Shown piece by piece: positions 22,852-37,300 of a DNA stretch of 64,000 nucleotides. Source of the DNA: Balanoglossus misakiensis (Eukaryota > Hemichordata); NCBI GenBank assembly GCA_040954595.2, contig CM082583.2, positions 3,038,001 to 3,102,000 on the forward strand, read 5' to 3'. The number at the start of each line of letters is the position of its first letter. The stretch's first letter is position 1. The translations under genes were made by a program, and so were the position numbers. The notes below the pieces were generated by a model that was not told where the DNA came from, did not search any database, and saw only the letters and a program-made list of their open reading frames with translations.

Positions 22852-23166
22852 AGGGACCGTTCAGTTTTTACAGCGGGGTCGACAGGTTTGTGTCATCAGT
22901 TTTCAAAATCAGGCAGACCCCCTTCACCAAGGACCAAAAAATGATTACCCCCCCCCCCCCCTTTGACAGGCAAAAAATATGACCCCCGACCCCCGAAAAC
23001 ATTACACAACTACTTGTGGAGTTAAAAAGCTTGCTTCCAAGAGCTTCCTGATCTTATGTACACTGTATACAATAAAGGCAAAGATGATCCCACCCTTTTG
23101 GATTCCAAAATTTAAGTGACGCCCCTGATTTTGCCGCCCCGAGGCCGTAAAAACTGAACAGTCCCT
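22852..23166. mobile_element. C-tract-rich TIR element, copy A
   Basis: Bounded by AGGGACCGTTCAGTTTTTAC and an inverted copy with one mismatch. Inside are runs of C, CAAAATCAGGCAGACCCCCT and GACCCCCGACCCCCG-type sequence. It is noncoding; apparent reading frames come from low-complexity C runs. The family is unnamed by me, and the end sequence is somewhat hAT-like. Confidence 0.7.
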
Positions 23167-23311
23167 AATAAAATTCTGTACAATTAATAATATCATCACA
23201 AAACGGTTCAAAGTGTGTTCATTATGACCCATCCACGATTTGATTGGTGTGAAGGGTCTTTCAGTAGGCATATTGTTCTTGAGTGATGAATTGAAATTAT
23301 GTATGTCAATA

Positions 23312-24073
23312 AGGGACCGTTCAGTTTTTATGGCTGGGGGGGGGGGCAGCAAGTTTGTGTCATCGGTTTTCAAAATCAGGCCGACCCCCCTTCACCCAGC
23401 ACCAAAAAATGATGACACCCCTTTGACAGACCCAAAAATATGATGACCCCCCCCCCCCCACGCTGAAAACATTCACTGTCCTGATCCTATGTACACTGTA
23501 TGCAATAATGGGAATGAGGCTCCCCACACCTCAATTATAAATTTCTTAAAGTAATTGAAGTATATAATAGTATCGTTGCAATAAAGAAATCTATGATCAA
23601 AATAAAATGACAAGTCAATACAATAGTTGCTAGAATTGGTAAAACAAGAAAAGTGGCGGGGTGGGCGTATCCCCCTCCCACATTAGAAAATTTTGTAAAA
23701 TACGGTGCTAAAAGTTGCATTTTAATGAACTCAAAAGCAAATTAACTCAATGTTAGGCTGGACAAATTTTAATTTTGCCACTCCACTCAAAATAAGCATC
23801 GGGGGTGGGGTGGGAAGAAGTCTGCCCTGGTACACTAGACAAACCAGAAAAAAATGAAATGTGGCGGAGAATGAAGGGGGTGGGTGTGTCCCCCTCCCAC
23901 ATTAGAAAATGTTGTAAAATAAAGGGCGCGAAACTGCAATTTTGTGGACTCAAAAAGCAAAAGTTCGGTGGCAAAAGTATATGACCCCCTAAACGTTTAA
24001 AAAAAACAGATGACCCCCCCCCCCCCTTTTGGACCCCCCCCCCCCCGCCGGCCGTAAAAACTGAACGGTCCCT
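23312..24073. mobile_element. C-tract-rich TIR element, copy B, longer, with an internal tandem duplication
   Basis: Perfect 20-bp inverted ends (AGGGACCGTTCAGTTTTTA-type) enclose 762 bp. The left part repeats copy A (TTTGTGTCATCGGTTTTCAA, AAATCAGGCCGACCCCCCTT). An interior block around 23610-23725 is duplicated around 23835-23960, both with CCCCCTCCCACATTAGAAAA. Poly-C runs are at 23449, 24013 and 24036. Confidence 0.7.
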
Positions 24074-24387
24074 AACGACGCTGGCGACACGAAGGCCGTG
24101 TTGGTAAATGAAGTAGTGATTCTGTTTATTTGACGGAACAGACCGATGCATTGCTGATACACAGAACAACAGATGAATGAATTCTCAAAAGTTACATCTT
24201 CATTGCCTTCAAGAAGACAGTAGTTGCAAATGACGACTTTCCTAATTTTTGTTTAGTGTATCAAATTTTTTATTAACAATTACATTAAATCTGAAAATCA
24301 AACGTTAACAATACTGATTATACAGTTGAAAGTATATACAATTATGAAGTATATGTCTAACACCAGGTCAGACTACATATATTTTTG

Positions 24388-24393
24388 TTTATT
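24388..24393 (-). terminator. Candidate polyadenylation signal of FoxQ2 gene A
   Basis: AATAAA on the minus strand, about 360 bases after the stop. Further candidates on this strand are at 24269-24274 (AATAAA) and 24125-24130. Confidence 0.4.
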
Positions 24394-24754
24394 TTGCAAT
24401 TCGTAGCAATAACCAGATCCCTGTGATTTCCACGGCTTGGCTAGCTCATCCTGGTCCCTACCCCTTGCACCCGAAATAAACATACCTTGTCTAGCGAAGA
24501 TGGTCAAGTGCAATTTTTATGTATTGCTCCAGGATCTTGTACAAGCCTTGATATATTCATTGATGTATTACATTCGCAAACATTCTCCTGGTGATGTGAT
24601 TTTGCCTGTTTGATTTTATGTTTTAAATGTTTTAAAAGCATCTGGAAACGGTGTATTTCCAAGTTGACAAATGGTGTCACAGAAGTTACTGCCAGGAATG
24701 CGTGAGTGCGTTCTTATTTGCACTCCACGACAAACTAAAAGTCGCCAATGTTTT

Positions 24755-25642
24755 TTAAAGACTGGATGGTAATCTAGATAGAGTTTCCTGCCAAGATGAT
24801 AAAGGTGTGGTAGATGAAGTTTGCACATCGAGTTGAGTGTTAAGATGGGTCGTTGTAAACACAGATGACGGTACTGATGATGAAAGATTGTAGTGTGAAG
24901 AGATTGGTTGTTCTTCCCGACCAAGGAAACCATCAACGTTGAAAATTCCTCTTGGGAGAACCGATGCGGCAGGATAAGACATGGGTACATATGCATTATA
25001 CGGCGGCGGTATGCTGTAGTGCAGATCGGGAGAAGTCATGGAGATGTAGCCATAGCCGTAGCTTGTCATGCGCAGTCGTTCCTCATCACGGTGGCATTTG
25101 CGAACTCTCCTACGGGCCCGTCGGCGACGAAAATCTCCCTTGGAAAAGTCGTCAAGACAAGCTGGGTGAATTGCCCAATAATTGCCTTTCCCGTTATCAC
25201 TTCTCCCGTTCTTAGTAAAGCATTCATTCAGCGACAGATTGTGACGTATACTGTTGCGCCAACTTTTATCTTTGTTCCTATAGTAGGGAAAGTTCTCGGT
25301 GATATATTGATAGATTTCCGACAGGAGCATCCTCTTTTCTGGCGTGCTTAGAATAGCCATGGATATGAGAGCTATATAGGAATGATTGGGTTTACTATAT
25401 CTGTCTTCAGCGTTCATGTTGCTTGTTTGGTTACTGTCCAGGTTACCGCTGACCGCTGTCGAGTATGGTGATGACGACGGAATACTCTTGTTGGTGTTAT
25501 CTAAAGATAGCAGTACGTTGGCGATGGTTTCTGAAGAAGTATCGATGTCTGTCACCTCCGATAGATGTGTGTTGAACTGGGAAGGTGGCAAATCGTCTTT
25601 GGCCGAGCAGTAAATTGGGGGAACGTCTTGACATAAATTCAT
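24755..25642 (-). CDS. FoxQ2: FoxQ2-type forkhead transcription factor, gene A (intronless)
   Basis: Encodes 295 residues from ATG 25642 to a TAA stop. The open frame continues upstream only through non-ATG codons to a TGA, so this ATG is the natural start. Residues about 84-182 are a forkhead DNA-binding domain: [15 protein letters not shown], recognition helix [15 protein letters not shown], and a wing with [16 protein letters not shown] followed by the basic [14 protein letters not shown], which is FoxQ2-like. FNVDGFL at about 234-240 fits the eh1 pattern for Groucho/TLE co-repressor binding. The C-terminus has WQETLSR. FoxQ2 proteins act in the nucleus and pattern the apical or anterior ectoderm in many invertebrates. 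A TATA box lies upstream. FoxQ2 is the best family match by eye; the exact paralogue is uncertain. Confidence 0.92.
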   Translation of the reverse strand: MNLCQDVPPIYCSAKDDLPPSQFNTHLSEVTDIDTSSETIANVLLSLDNTNKSIPSSSPYSTAVSGNLDSNQTSNMNAEDRYSKPNHSYIALISMAILSTPEKRMLLSEIYQYITENFPYYRNKDKSWRNSIRHNLSLNECFTKNGRSDNGKGNYWAIHPACLDDFSKGDFRRRRARRRVRKCHRDEERLRMTSYGYGYISMTSPDLHYSIPPPYNAYVPMSYPAASVLPRGIFNVDGFLGREEQPISSHYNLSSSVPSSVFTTTHLNTQLDVQTSSTTPLSSWQETLSRLPSSL

Positions 25643-25778
25643 ACCTGCAATCGCAACGTCGGTCACCTTTTCAGTTGGCTTTATGGAGTCGAGTGTCAGA
25701 CGGCGCTGATCATAACCATTTGGTGTTGATACACTGGCAGTGCAAGTGCTATGTCATGATGTGTGTATCGGAATTCGG

Positions 25779-25786
25779 TATTTATA
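25779..25786 (-). promoter_or_regulatory. TATA box of FoxQ2 gene A
   Basis: TATAAATA on the minus strand, 137 bases upstream of the ATG. This predicts a transcription start near 25750 and a 5' UTR of roughly 110 bases with no intron needed. Confidence 0.65.
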
Positions 25787-27834
25787 GCGACTGCTACCCA
25801 AATGTCAGGCATTTCACAACAGATAGTTACACAATATTGAACACGAATACTTCACTTATACTGTGAAATTGTTATTGGGTTGCTTTGTATGACGCTTAGA
25901 CATCAAGTTGAGTAGATCAAACACCTTAATGAGTGTAATATACACAGTTCATGGTACTGATGGCCCAGAATGAGTGCTGTAGATCCAATCAATTCTTTTA
26001 CATGATTGACAAGTATTACAATAGTTTCTTTTCGGTTCTCTTCGCAAAAAACACTTGTGTTCATTGATTGACATGACCGGCACAAAGCAATTCCTAGGCT
26101 TTTGTGAACAGACACAAAATAGGGCACAATGGATTGTAATGACCCGTTTTGTCGCCATGCCCCACCTTCCTAACAACCAGGACCTCCCATAAGTAAACAT
26201 CATTTTACCGGACACATCGTGAGATACCGGGTATTCCGACCTCTCTATGACGCAGAATGATTGTGTACACTATTTAGCTCTACCGATGCATGCATGCTCT
26301 TTTGGTAGTGATTCGTGATACCGCACAGAATATTTTGGAAATCATTCAAATCTTGCTTGGTTCGGGACAAATAAGAAAACAAATGGGGTTTCGTTTATAC
26401 ATTGTGAGGAACATATTCAGTGACATGGATGAGACCGTTAAATGCATTGTGAAATGAGAGGATAATTAAAGCTCCACTAAGCGGTCATTTTTCAGTATTT
26501 TTGTTCTGTGTATCAACTTCAGTTTCTTGTTCAATCGCTGCAGCCTGATGCTCTATGTGCGTACCCTCACTTGTTGTTGGAAACTGAATTTGTGTCCGGA
26601 CTGGAAATCATTTGTCTACATGGTTGTTATTTGTATAGGCTATGTTATCAAGCGCATCAGTTATATGGCATATGCATTAGAATACAGAACTGTGATTGAT
26701 GCACAGAAAGCACTCTTTTTAAAAAGCCGAAAGTGCCATCTGGCCGACAGACACTCATGTACATTGTACACACCTGAGTCACATGTAGAGAGAAAGCGAG
26801 GGGGTGAGCCAGGGAGGCTTCATTGTAAGCTCGCTGCCGTTGATGATAGACATTCATCGCCAAACAAGCACGGAATATCGGTTCATACATAAACAAACTT
26901 TTAAACATATCAACGACACTTTAGCCCAGGCATTGAAGACAGAGATGAAGTTCGTATGAAATTCGCATGTCTTTAGTTTACTGGTCAGTTTGTGAGTTCT
27001 TGTATAGGACTGGTGAGAGATTAACTGATTGTAGAGTACCCCCACCAAGATGTAAGGGAGTGCTCACTCCCAGCTAGGCCTATTCCATGGTTGAACTCTC
27101 AGCTATGCCTGCTCGTCACGGTCCAGATTTTTCAGACTGTCAATCAACCCAGCGGTATTGCTGCTTTCTAAAGTAGAATCTGTAATAAACTTTTGACATT
27201 GTGTGAGTTTGTTGACCTCCACGCAAGTGGAAGGTTTGCATTTTGTCCAGGGTTGCGGGGAGTCTTGCCTTGACCATATTTATGACACCGAGGCTGCGTT
27301 CACAAATAGTTGGAAAGGGGGTCTGAGGAATTGAGATTAATACTATATTGTTATACTCTCAATACCCCATGAAATTATAAGACCCCATCTGCATGGTCAG
27401 CACCAACCCCATCTTATCCAGACTAAACTATTATGGTAATATTACCGAGGCAGTTTCAGTAACGTTTAATATTATTTTCGGCGTTTTGTGTTGAGCATCA
27501 ACCAATGTCTTGTTCTACTCTCTTAAATATGTTGAAATGTTAATGAGAATTAATGTCTACTTCAGCTGGGTCTCTGTCTGCACTAACGTCTCTCGCCATG
27601 AAAACAATCTTTAATTGGAGTAAAGTTCTTCATACTCTGAGGTAGAACATTAACGCGGTCATCTTCAATTTGCGTATCGTTCTGAAAAAGATGCTTAATA
27701 GCCTTTCATTTTAAGTACATTGTATAAACATCTTGAGAAACCTGGTGCACATGTTAGAATACTCTGTACAGTGCCTATCCAACCGTACATTATTGCAGAA
27801 AAACTCCTGTTAAATTTTATACGAGTAGACAACT
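25787..27834. other. Upstream flank of FoxQ2 gene A, no gene seen
   Basis: Mixed-composition sequence with no convincing exon or repeat. It probably holds promoter-proximal control DNA of the forkhead gene. Confidence 0.4.
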
Positions 27835-28810
27835 TGTCCTGTGGATTATCGATTTTCTTTTCCTAAGAGATCTCAAACAGTGTCCGTTAATGGTCGACGC
27901 CTGTCCAACCTGATGTATACTTCAACTGGTCTCCTCGGCGTCGTGTGTCCTGTCTTCTTTTCTTTACATACTTTACACAGCGATGATTGTAGAAGCGGGT
28001 ATAGTATGATAGTAACCATCACGTGAAGTTTGCGGATGACAGTACGTTGCTTTCGCTCTTAGTGGGTTCCGAGAATCACGACCCCGCTCTCAATCAGTTT
28101 GTTGATTGTTGTGACCAATCTTATTTGAATTTAAATACCACGAAAACCAAAGAAATGTCCATTGATTTTAGGAGACAAGGAGATGTGCACGAGAAGACCA
28201 TTATACATGACCACGAAGTGGAAATTGTCTCGTGACACATATCTTGGCTCTATTTTGATGATAAACTAAGACGGGATGCAAACACGGATACTGTAGTCAA
28301 AAAAGTCCACCAGCGCTTGGATTTATTGAGAAAATTAGCATCTTTTAGAGTAGCTAGGAAAATCCTATCGTTTTTCTATAAACATTCAAACATTCTAACA
28401 TTTTCCTTCATATGTTGGCTGCTAAATCTATCCGTTAAAAACAAACACTCACTGGAAATCAATTCCAAAATACTCGGTGCTCCTCAGTGAGTTATAATTT
28501 TGCATTTTTTACAATCAATGGGTACTTCGTTCAGCTCGTGCAATCATATCCTCCAACACCCATGTTTTATCACCAGAGTTTGTTTTACTTCCTAAGGTCC
28601 CAGGCGCAAATATTATTTTATTCCGACCGTAGTACTACTTAACAATGTGAATTGATTGATTTCCCATGTGTATGCTGTCATTGTACATGTGTGAATTCTT
28701 TATGGATTTTTTTGGATTTTTTACCATGTGCATACGTGTTTTCACGACTCACCATTTAATTGCCCAGTTTTGGGATGAATAAAGCATTATTGAATATTGA
28801 ATTGAAATAT
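27835..28810 (+). pseudogene. Decayed LINE (non-LTR retrotransposon) reverse transcriptase, 3' end
   Basis: Frame 1 (27841-28020) keeps VNGRRLSNLMYTSTG, the RT block before the catalytic motif. After a frameshift and stop, 28026-28232 reads KFADDSTLLSLL, with the FADD catalytic aspartates at 28029-28040, and LNQFVDCCDQSYLNLNTTKT. Further shifted, YLGSILDDKL and VKKVHQRLDLLRKLASFRV follow. The end has AATAAA (28778-28783) and an ATTGAATATTGAATTGAA-type 3' tail. It is a 5'-truncated dead copy, about 1 kb, with several frameshifts. The clade is not certain. Confidence 0.85.
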
Positions 28811-30567
28811 GAAATCATTTGATATTATTGTTTTATTGCTAACTCACACTTCAGTAGCACATTGATCCCTGCCAGGCTAAAAGAGAATATTTGTTGTTAT
28901 GGCATTGTCACAAACTGCTATGGGGAATTAATTCTCCGCCGGCCAACAGCGAGTTTACTTTCAATCTGTTGACGGGGGACTTTGCCCTGGAAATCAGAGT
29001 GTATTGGCTGATTCTTCCGTTTTGTTATGAAGAGTACTTCAGTACGTAGTTCTAACTTTGGGGGTTTGTTGCAAAGAAAAACATCAAATTCATATTTGAA
29101 TAATGCATGATAACATGTACTTTATTTAATATAACATTATTTCCTTGTTTTGATCTTAATAACAGACAATAATGCAATCCCGAAGAGTTGAACGTGTTAC
29201 AATATCATTTGCTTTTTTTTCCTGAAACACAAGATTGTGCTTTACTATTCTACACAATCTCACTCATCTGATGGAATAGATATGCGTACACAGAAGTTGA
29301 TACATGCGTGGACATTTAGTCGAAATCAAGCTAATCAAAAAATGTCTCTTGAATGTGTGGCCACACGAAAAGGGCGCCATCACATGACTATTAAAAACAC
29401 TTAGACGCGCCCCATTTAACCATGTTAATTCCTATATACGGTAAAATTAGTGTCGGACTGTCATCGCCGACAACTTGAAGATGATAGAGGGCGCTTATCA
29501 AATTCTCTGCACCGGCGATCTCAACATCACTAGAAAAAGCACCTGTCATGGCAAGAGTTCATCAACAAGGAAAAAAGTGCACTATCTTCAAACGTTCATG
29601 TCAATTTAAGTTATGAAAGAAGATCCACATTCTGTTTTGTTTATCGTTCTTAGATATTCATCCCTTCATCAACCTTAACACGTGACTAAAATTATTCTGT
29701 ACCAAAGAAGGCAAACCAATTTTGTATAGTGCATTTTACATTTCAATATTGGCATGAAAATTATAAGCCAGTTATTCTGAAAGTCTACCTTATCCTGTTT
29801 CAAGCGCGTATGCAAAATATAGCTTGGTAAAAAATAATATAAAATGTTTTCTATCTGGGCCTTTAGACAGGCGCCAATTTCGGAGCAACAAAATGTGATC
29901 ACATTGAAGTTTGGGTACGTGTAATGATTGAATGGGTGACATCATGTTTTCCTGTACGTGTTGTACTCTCATAACGCGATATACACGTACATCTACTGGT
30001 TCCGTCTGCGTCTTGCAAAAAAATCTGCTGCAACGAATCGGGGGTACGGTGACGTGTATTGAAAGAAAATGTCGCCTTTCAATAGAAACTAATTGTACAC
30101 ATTTCAATTATAGTTTTATTGTGTCGGATAAATTTCGCTGTCAATGGAAGACCTTGATCTGGATAAGTGCCATGAGTGGCAGTGTTTAGCACATTGCCTT
30201 CACTTTCAGGAGCGACAGCTGACACAGACCTCCCGCTGACACGACACCATTGGTTTAACAAGTCGTTTCCTTTGTTTTTATTGTTATGCGAAGGACGTCG
30301 CGTGATACACGTTGGTGCGGAACATATACATAGCGGAGCCGTTTCTTGTCATTAATAGCAACCTCACAGTGTACACGAAATCCGAAATCCAGTCAAAGCT
30401 ATTTTGTTTTCTTGTAAATTTTCTCGCAATAAATTGTCTTGAGGAATCTTGACGGATATGCTGACACATATTCTGGGCCTTTACCTTCCATAAATGCGTG
30501 TAGTTGAACTAAACTAAACAGAATTTGCCACTTCCCATATCGATTTCTATGTCGACATGTCATTAAT
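28811..30567. other. Intergenic, no gene seen
   Basis: Open frames here are short, unlike any family I know, and overlap each other on both strands. No repeat stands out. Confidence 0.4.
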
Positions 30568-30760
30568 TGACTGACTGACCGTCTGTCTGTCTGTCTGTCT
30601 GTCTGTCTGACTGACTGACTGACTGACTGACTGAATGAATGAATGAATGAATGAATGAATGAATGAATGAATGAATGAATGAATGAATGAATGAATGAAT
30701 GAATGAATGAATGAATGAATGAATGAATGAATGAATGAATGAATGAATGAACGAACGACT
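30568..30760. repeat. Compound tetranucleotide microsatellite GACT/GTCT/GACT/GAAT/GAAC
   Basis: Blocks of GACT, GTCT, GACT, about thirty GAAT and finally GAAC follow one another without loss of the 4-base register. Confidence 0.95.
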
Positions 30761-34338
<3,578 letters not shown>

Positions 34339-37300
34339 TATACAATCTATAATCTTTGATTAGATGCAACAGTTAAATTTTATATAAAATAGAAGTGAAG
34401 CCATGAGCGAGTAAGGGAATGTGTGAATAAATGAGTCAGCGTGTTCAGTTCGCCATTGCAATCCGAAAAAAAATTGTTAAATAGACTTGTGTTTTTTAAA
34501 TCGACTAGTTTCCGCTCGGTTCTTGAAATCACCGATCTTTAGTGTTTCCCTATTACACTTGCAAGATTTATGAAAGATCGTCAACTCTTACCCAAACACC
34601 TTAACAGTGACACTATACTTGAATGTACTCGACACAATCACCTATGCAATAATTTCAGCAAGGAAAGTGCTCACTGCGCGACACAACAACGCTTGATAAA
34701 GCCGTCAGAATAGCCAACAACATACGAAGGAAAAGCCCTTTGCGCCAACCACTCTCGTTATTAACACCTTCCGCAAAAGCGATAATTATAGGGGTTACAG
34801 GGGCGGCCAGGCGTTCGCACCTTTTGTCAATAATCCTCGTAAACCATGCATACAATCTACTATCCTTTTTGAAATCAACGTATTCATCAACCTTATTGTT
34901 TATTTTAGTCATTATTTTCGTCAAGTACTGTCGGCATGGGCTGTTCCGTCTGCGTCTCAACATCCACTCGATTTCTTCCTTCCCTTCGAGGTTAATCAAA
35001 CTGCATGCATATTTCCACTGCAATGTTCATATGATATATTGACCACAGGCTGTACAAACAGATTATGCTGCCACCGTTCTGTGTTTTCCCTCCCAATTCT
35101 TCATTTTTCTCTATGAATGCAATGGCAGATGGCACGGTTGCTGCAAAGGAGGGACAGCCTCTTTTAATAGACTAATAATACGTGTAATACATTTATTTGT
35201 AAAATGGTATTTCAACAGGATTTTTTTGTCGGGGCCTGGTCATTGGTGGGCATGCATGCAAAGCACGGTCAGAACTCTGTCTTCAACATTCAAGCCTAAC
35301 ATTGTTGCTAACCCAGCAGTGAAGTGCACTCATTGATTCCCGCCATGTTATTGTGCGCCTCCTTTGTTGCGCGCCAGTATGTGCACTGCCGACTACTGCC
35401 TACCATAATGCTATTGTTGTGCACCCCATGTGAATCTTTATATCCCCCCAAAAGAGGAAGGGGAAAATATTCGCAGCTGATAATTTAGAAAACTTCTGCG
35501 GTTTTGTTTCCCCTCTTTTCTCGATAACAAAATTGAAGACAGTTGTTTCTGAGCCATCTGCGCATAAAGTTGATGGAAGCGACACTTTTTTTATGTACAC
35601 CATAGTACATTAAATTGCGTCCGGCGCCGCTTTGATATAGACATAAACCTGTGCGGTTGTGTTGTATCGACACATCACTCAACTGCTACTGATGTCATCG
35701 AACTCTGACTTGAAATGTAAAATTTTGCATCCGATAATCATGACGCTGAAATATGAACTGCGTGGAATATTGTGTATTGCGAAGATTCAGTGTCAGTCAT
35801 GTATTGCAGTAATTCAGGTCTTGTTGTGACCATGTTTTTAGTATTACAGACGTCAATGTCTGCCTTTGTAAGGCTTTTACAACTGCAGATGGTAGATATT
35901 GCCGGTAAGTATTGTTCTGTGACGTGCTCTGTTGTCCGGCGGGAGAAAATCGAACAGCCGATGGGGAATGGCATTTATTGCACAAGCAGCAATTGTCGAC
36001 TTCTGGTGTCTGTTTGAAGGCCCACTCCACCGACAGTCACTGAAACGTGTAAAGTTTACACCTTTTTGAAGTGTGCATTTCAAACATAACTATTTCCTTG
36101 ACAAGTGTTTTGATAACTGCCGATGCCACTGTAATATCCACAAAGTCTTTTGTAGTAATAACAAAATAAAATGTCATCGAGACCGAAGAGCAAACTTCTC
36201 AGTGTCGAGTTGTGTCAGTCTCTCTTACTTTTCACGTCCTTATCCAGTCTTGAAGAACCGCAGCATTGTCGATTGAAGCCGACGCTTTTCTCGCTGAGAA
36301 GCAGAGCTTTTAAACTTACAAATCTGTCGAAACGCGAAATGGACTAAAAATTGGACAGATCTCTTTCTGAAAGTTTCCAGATGACATGATTCATCATTCA
36401 AAGCTGGGCACTTTGCATTATTTCCGACGGATTGCAAGCGTTTTTCTAAACACTGCACGCCTTGTTGGCCACATTGACTTATTGCGCCCAGGGACCATCT
36501 CTAAAAGCGGACTCTATTTAAAGAAATAAATGCATGTGCCATTGTTCGCTCTTACCTCGTTGCATTTGGTTTCACAATATTAAAGCTTTAAAACACCATA
36601 TAAGTAAACGAACATCGGAGCGGGGCATGGTCGCAACTGCTGAGGCAAGTCATGCAATGGGGTGCGTGTATACGTGTGTGCGCGCGCTGGGTGCGGGAGG
36701 TCGATTTTACCGCAATTCTGTTTTCTGAAAAAAAATAGTATTTCCCCATGACCACTGTTTTTCCTTTAAAATCGAAATGACTAAATCATTAAACTGAAGT
36801 CGGCAACACATTAAACGAAGCTCTCGTATGATGCGCAGCGGACATGTTTTACTGCATCTAACTACCCGGTATATAGACTTGTATATTTTCTTAACAAATT
36901 TGAAATGTGTATGTCACTATAATGATGCTTTTGCGTTATGGTCTCCATGACACTTTCCGTAACATTTGACTGCCACCATTTGAGTTGCCAAATCTAATCA
37001 TTTTGTTGCAGTTTTAGAGAGAGCCTGAAACACTGACAAGGAGATCTGTCAATTTCTCCATTCCTTGAGGATGATAACAAACTACTGGCAACGCTACGCG
37101 ACAATCGTTTTCTTCAAGCAAGCTTTTATTTCATTAAATTTTCGCAAATGAATTTAATGACGTAATTTAATTATGCTGCGTCTTTCTGATCTCGCTTATT
37201 TTAAGCGAGTGCTTTTATAAATTCTTGACACTCTGTTTTCTGAAAGTCGCCGTAAAAAGCTTTCAATTAAGCCAATCCTTGGGAGAGGGGTTTAGCAATG

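Noticed and set aside
22773-24169. Gly-rich and Pro-rich frames around 22.8-24.2 kb
   Set aside because: They are produced by C and G runs within the TIR elements.
25643-25666. N-terminal extension of FoxQ2 gene A to 25666
   Set aside because: It would start with GTG. The frame upstream has no ATG before a TGA, so the ATG at 25642 is used.
34655-35023. 122-residue open frame on the minus strand
   Set aside because: There is no recognisable domain and no splice or promoter context. The opposite strand is also open here, so chance is likely.
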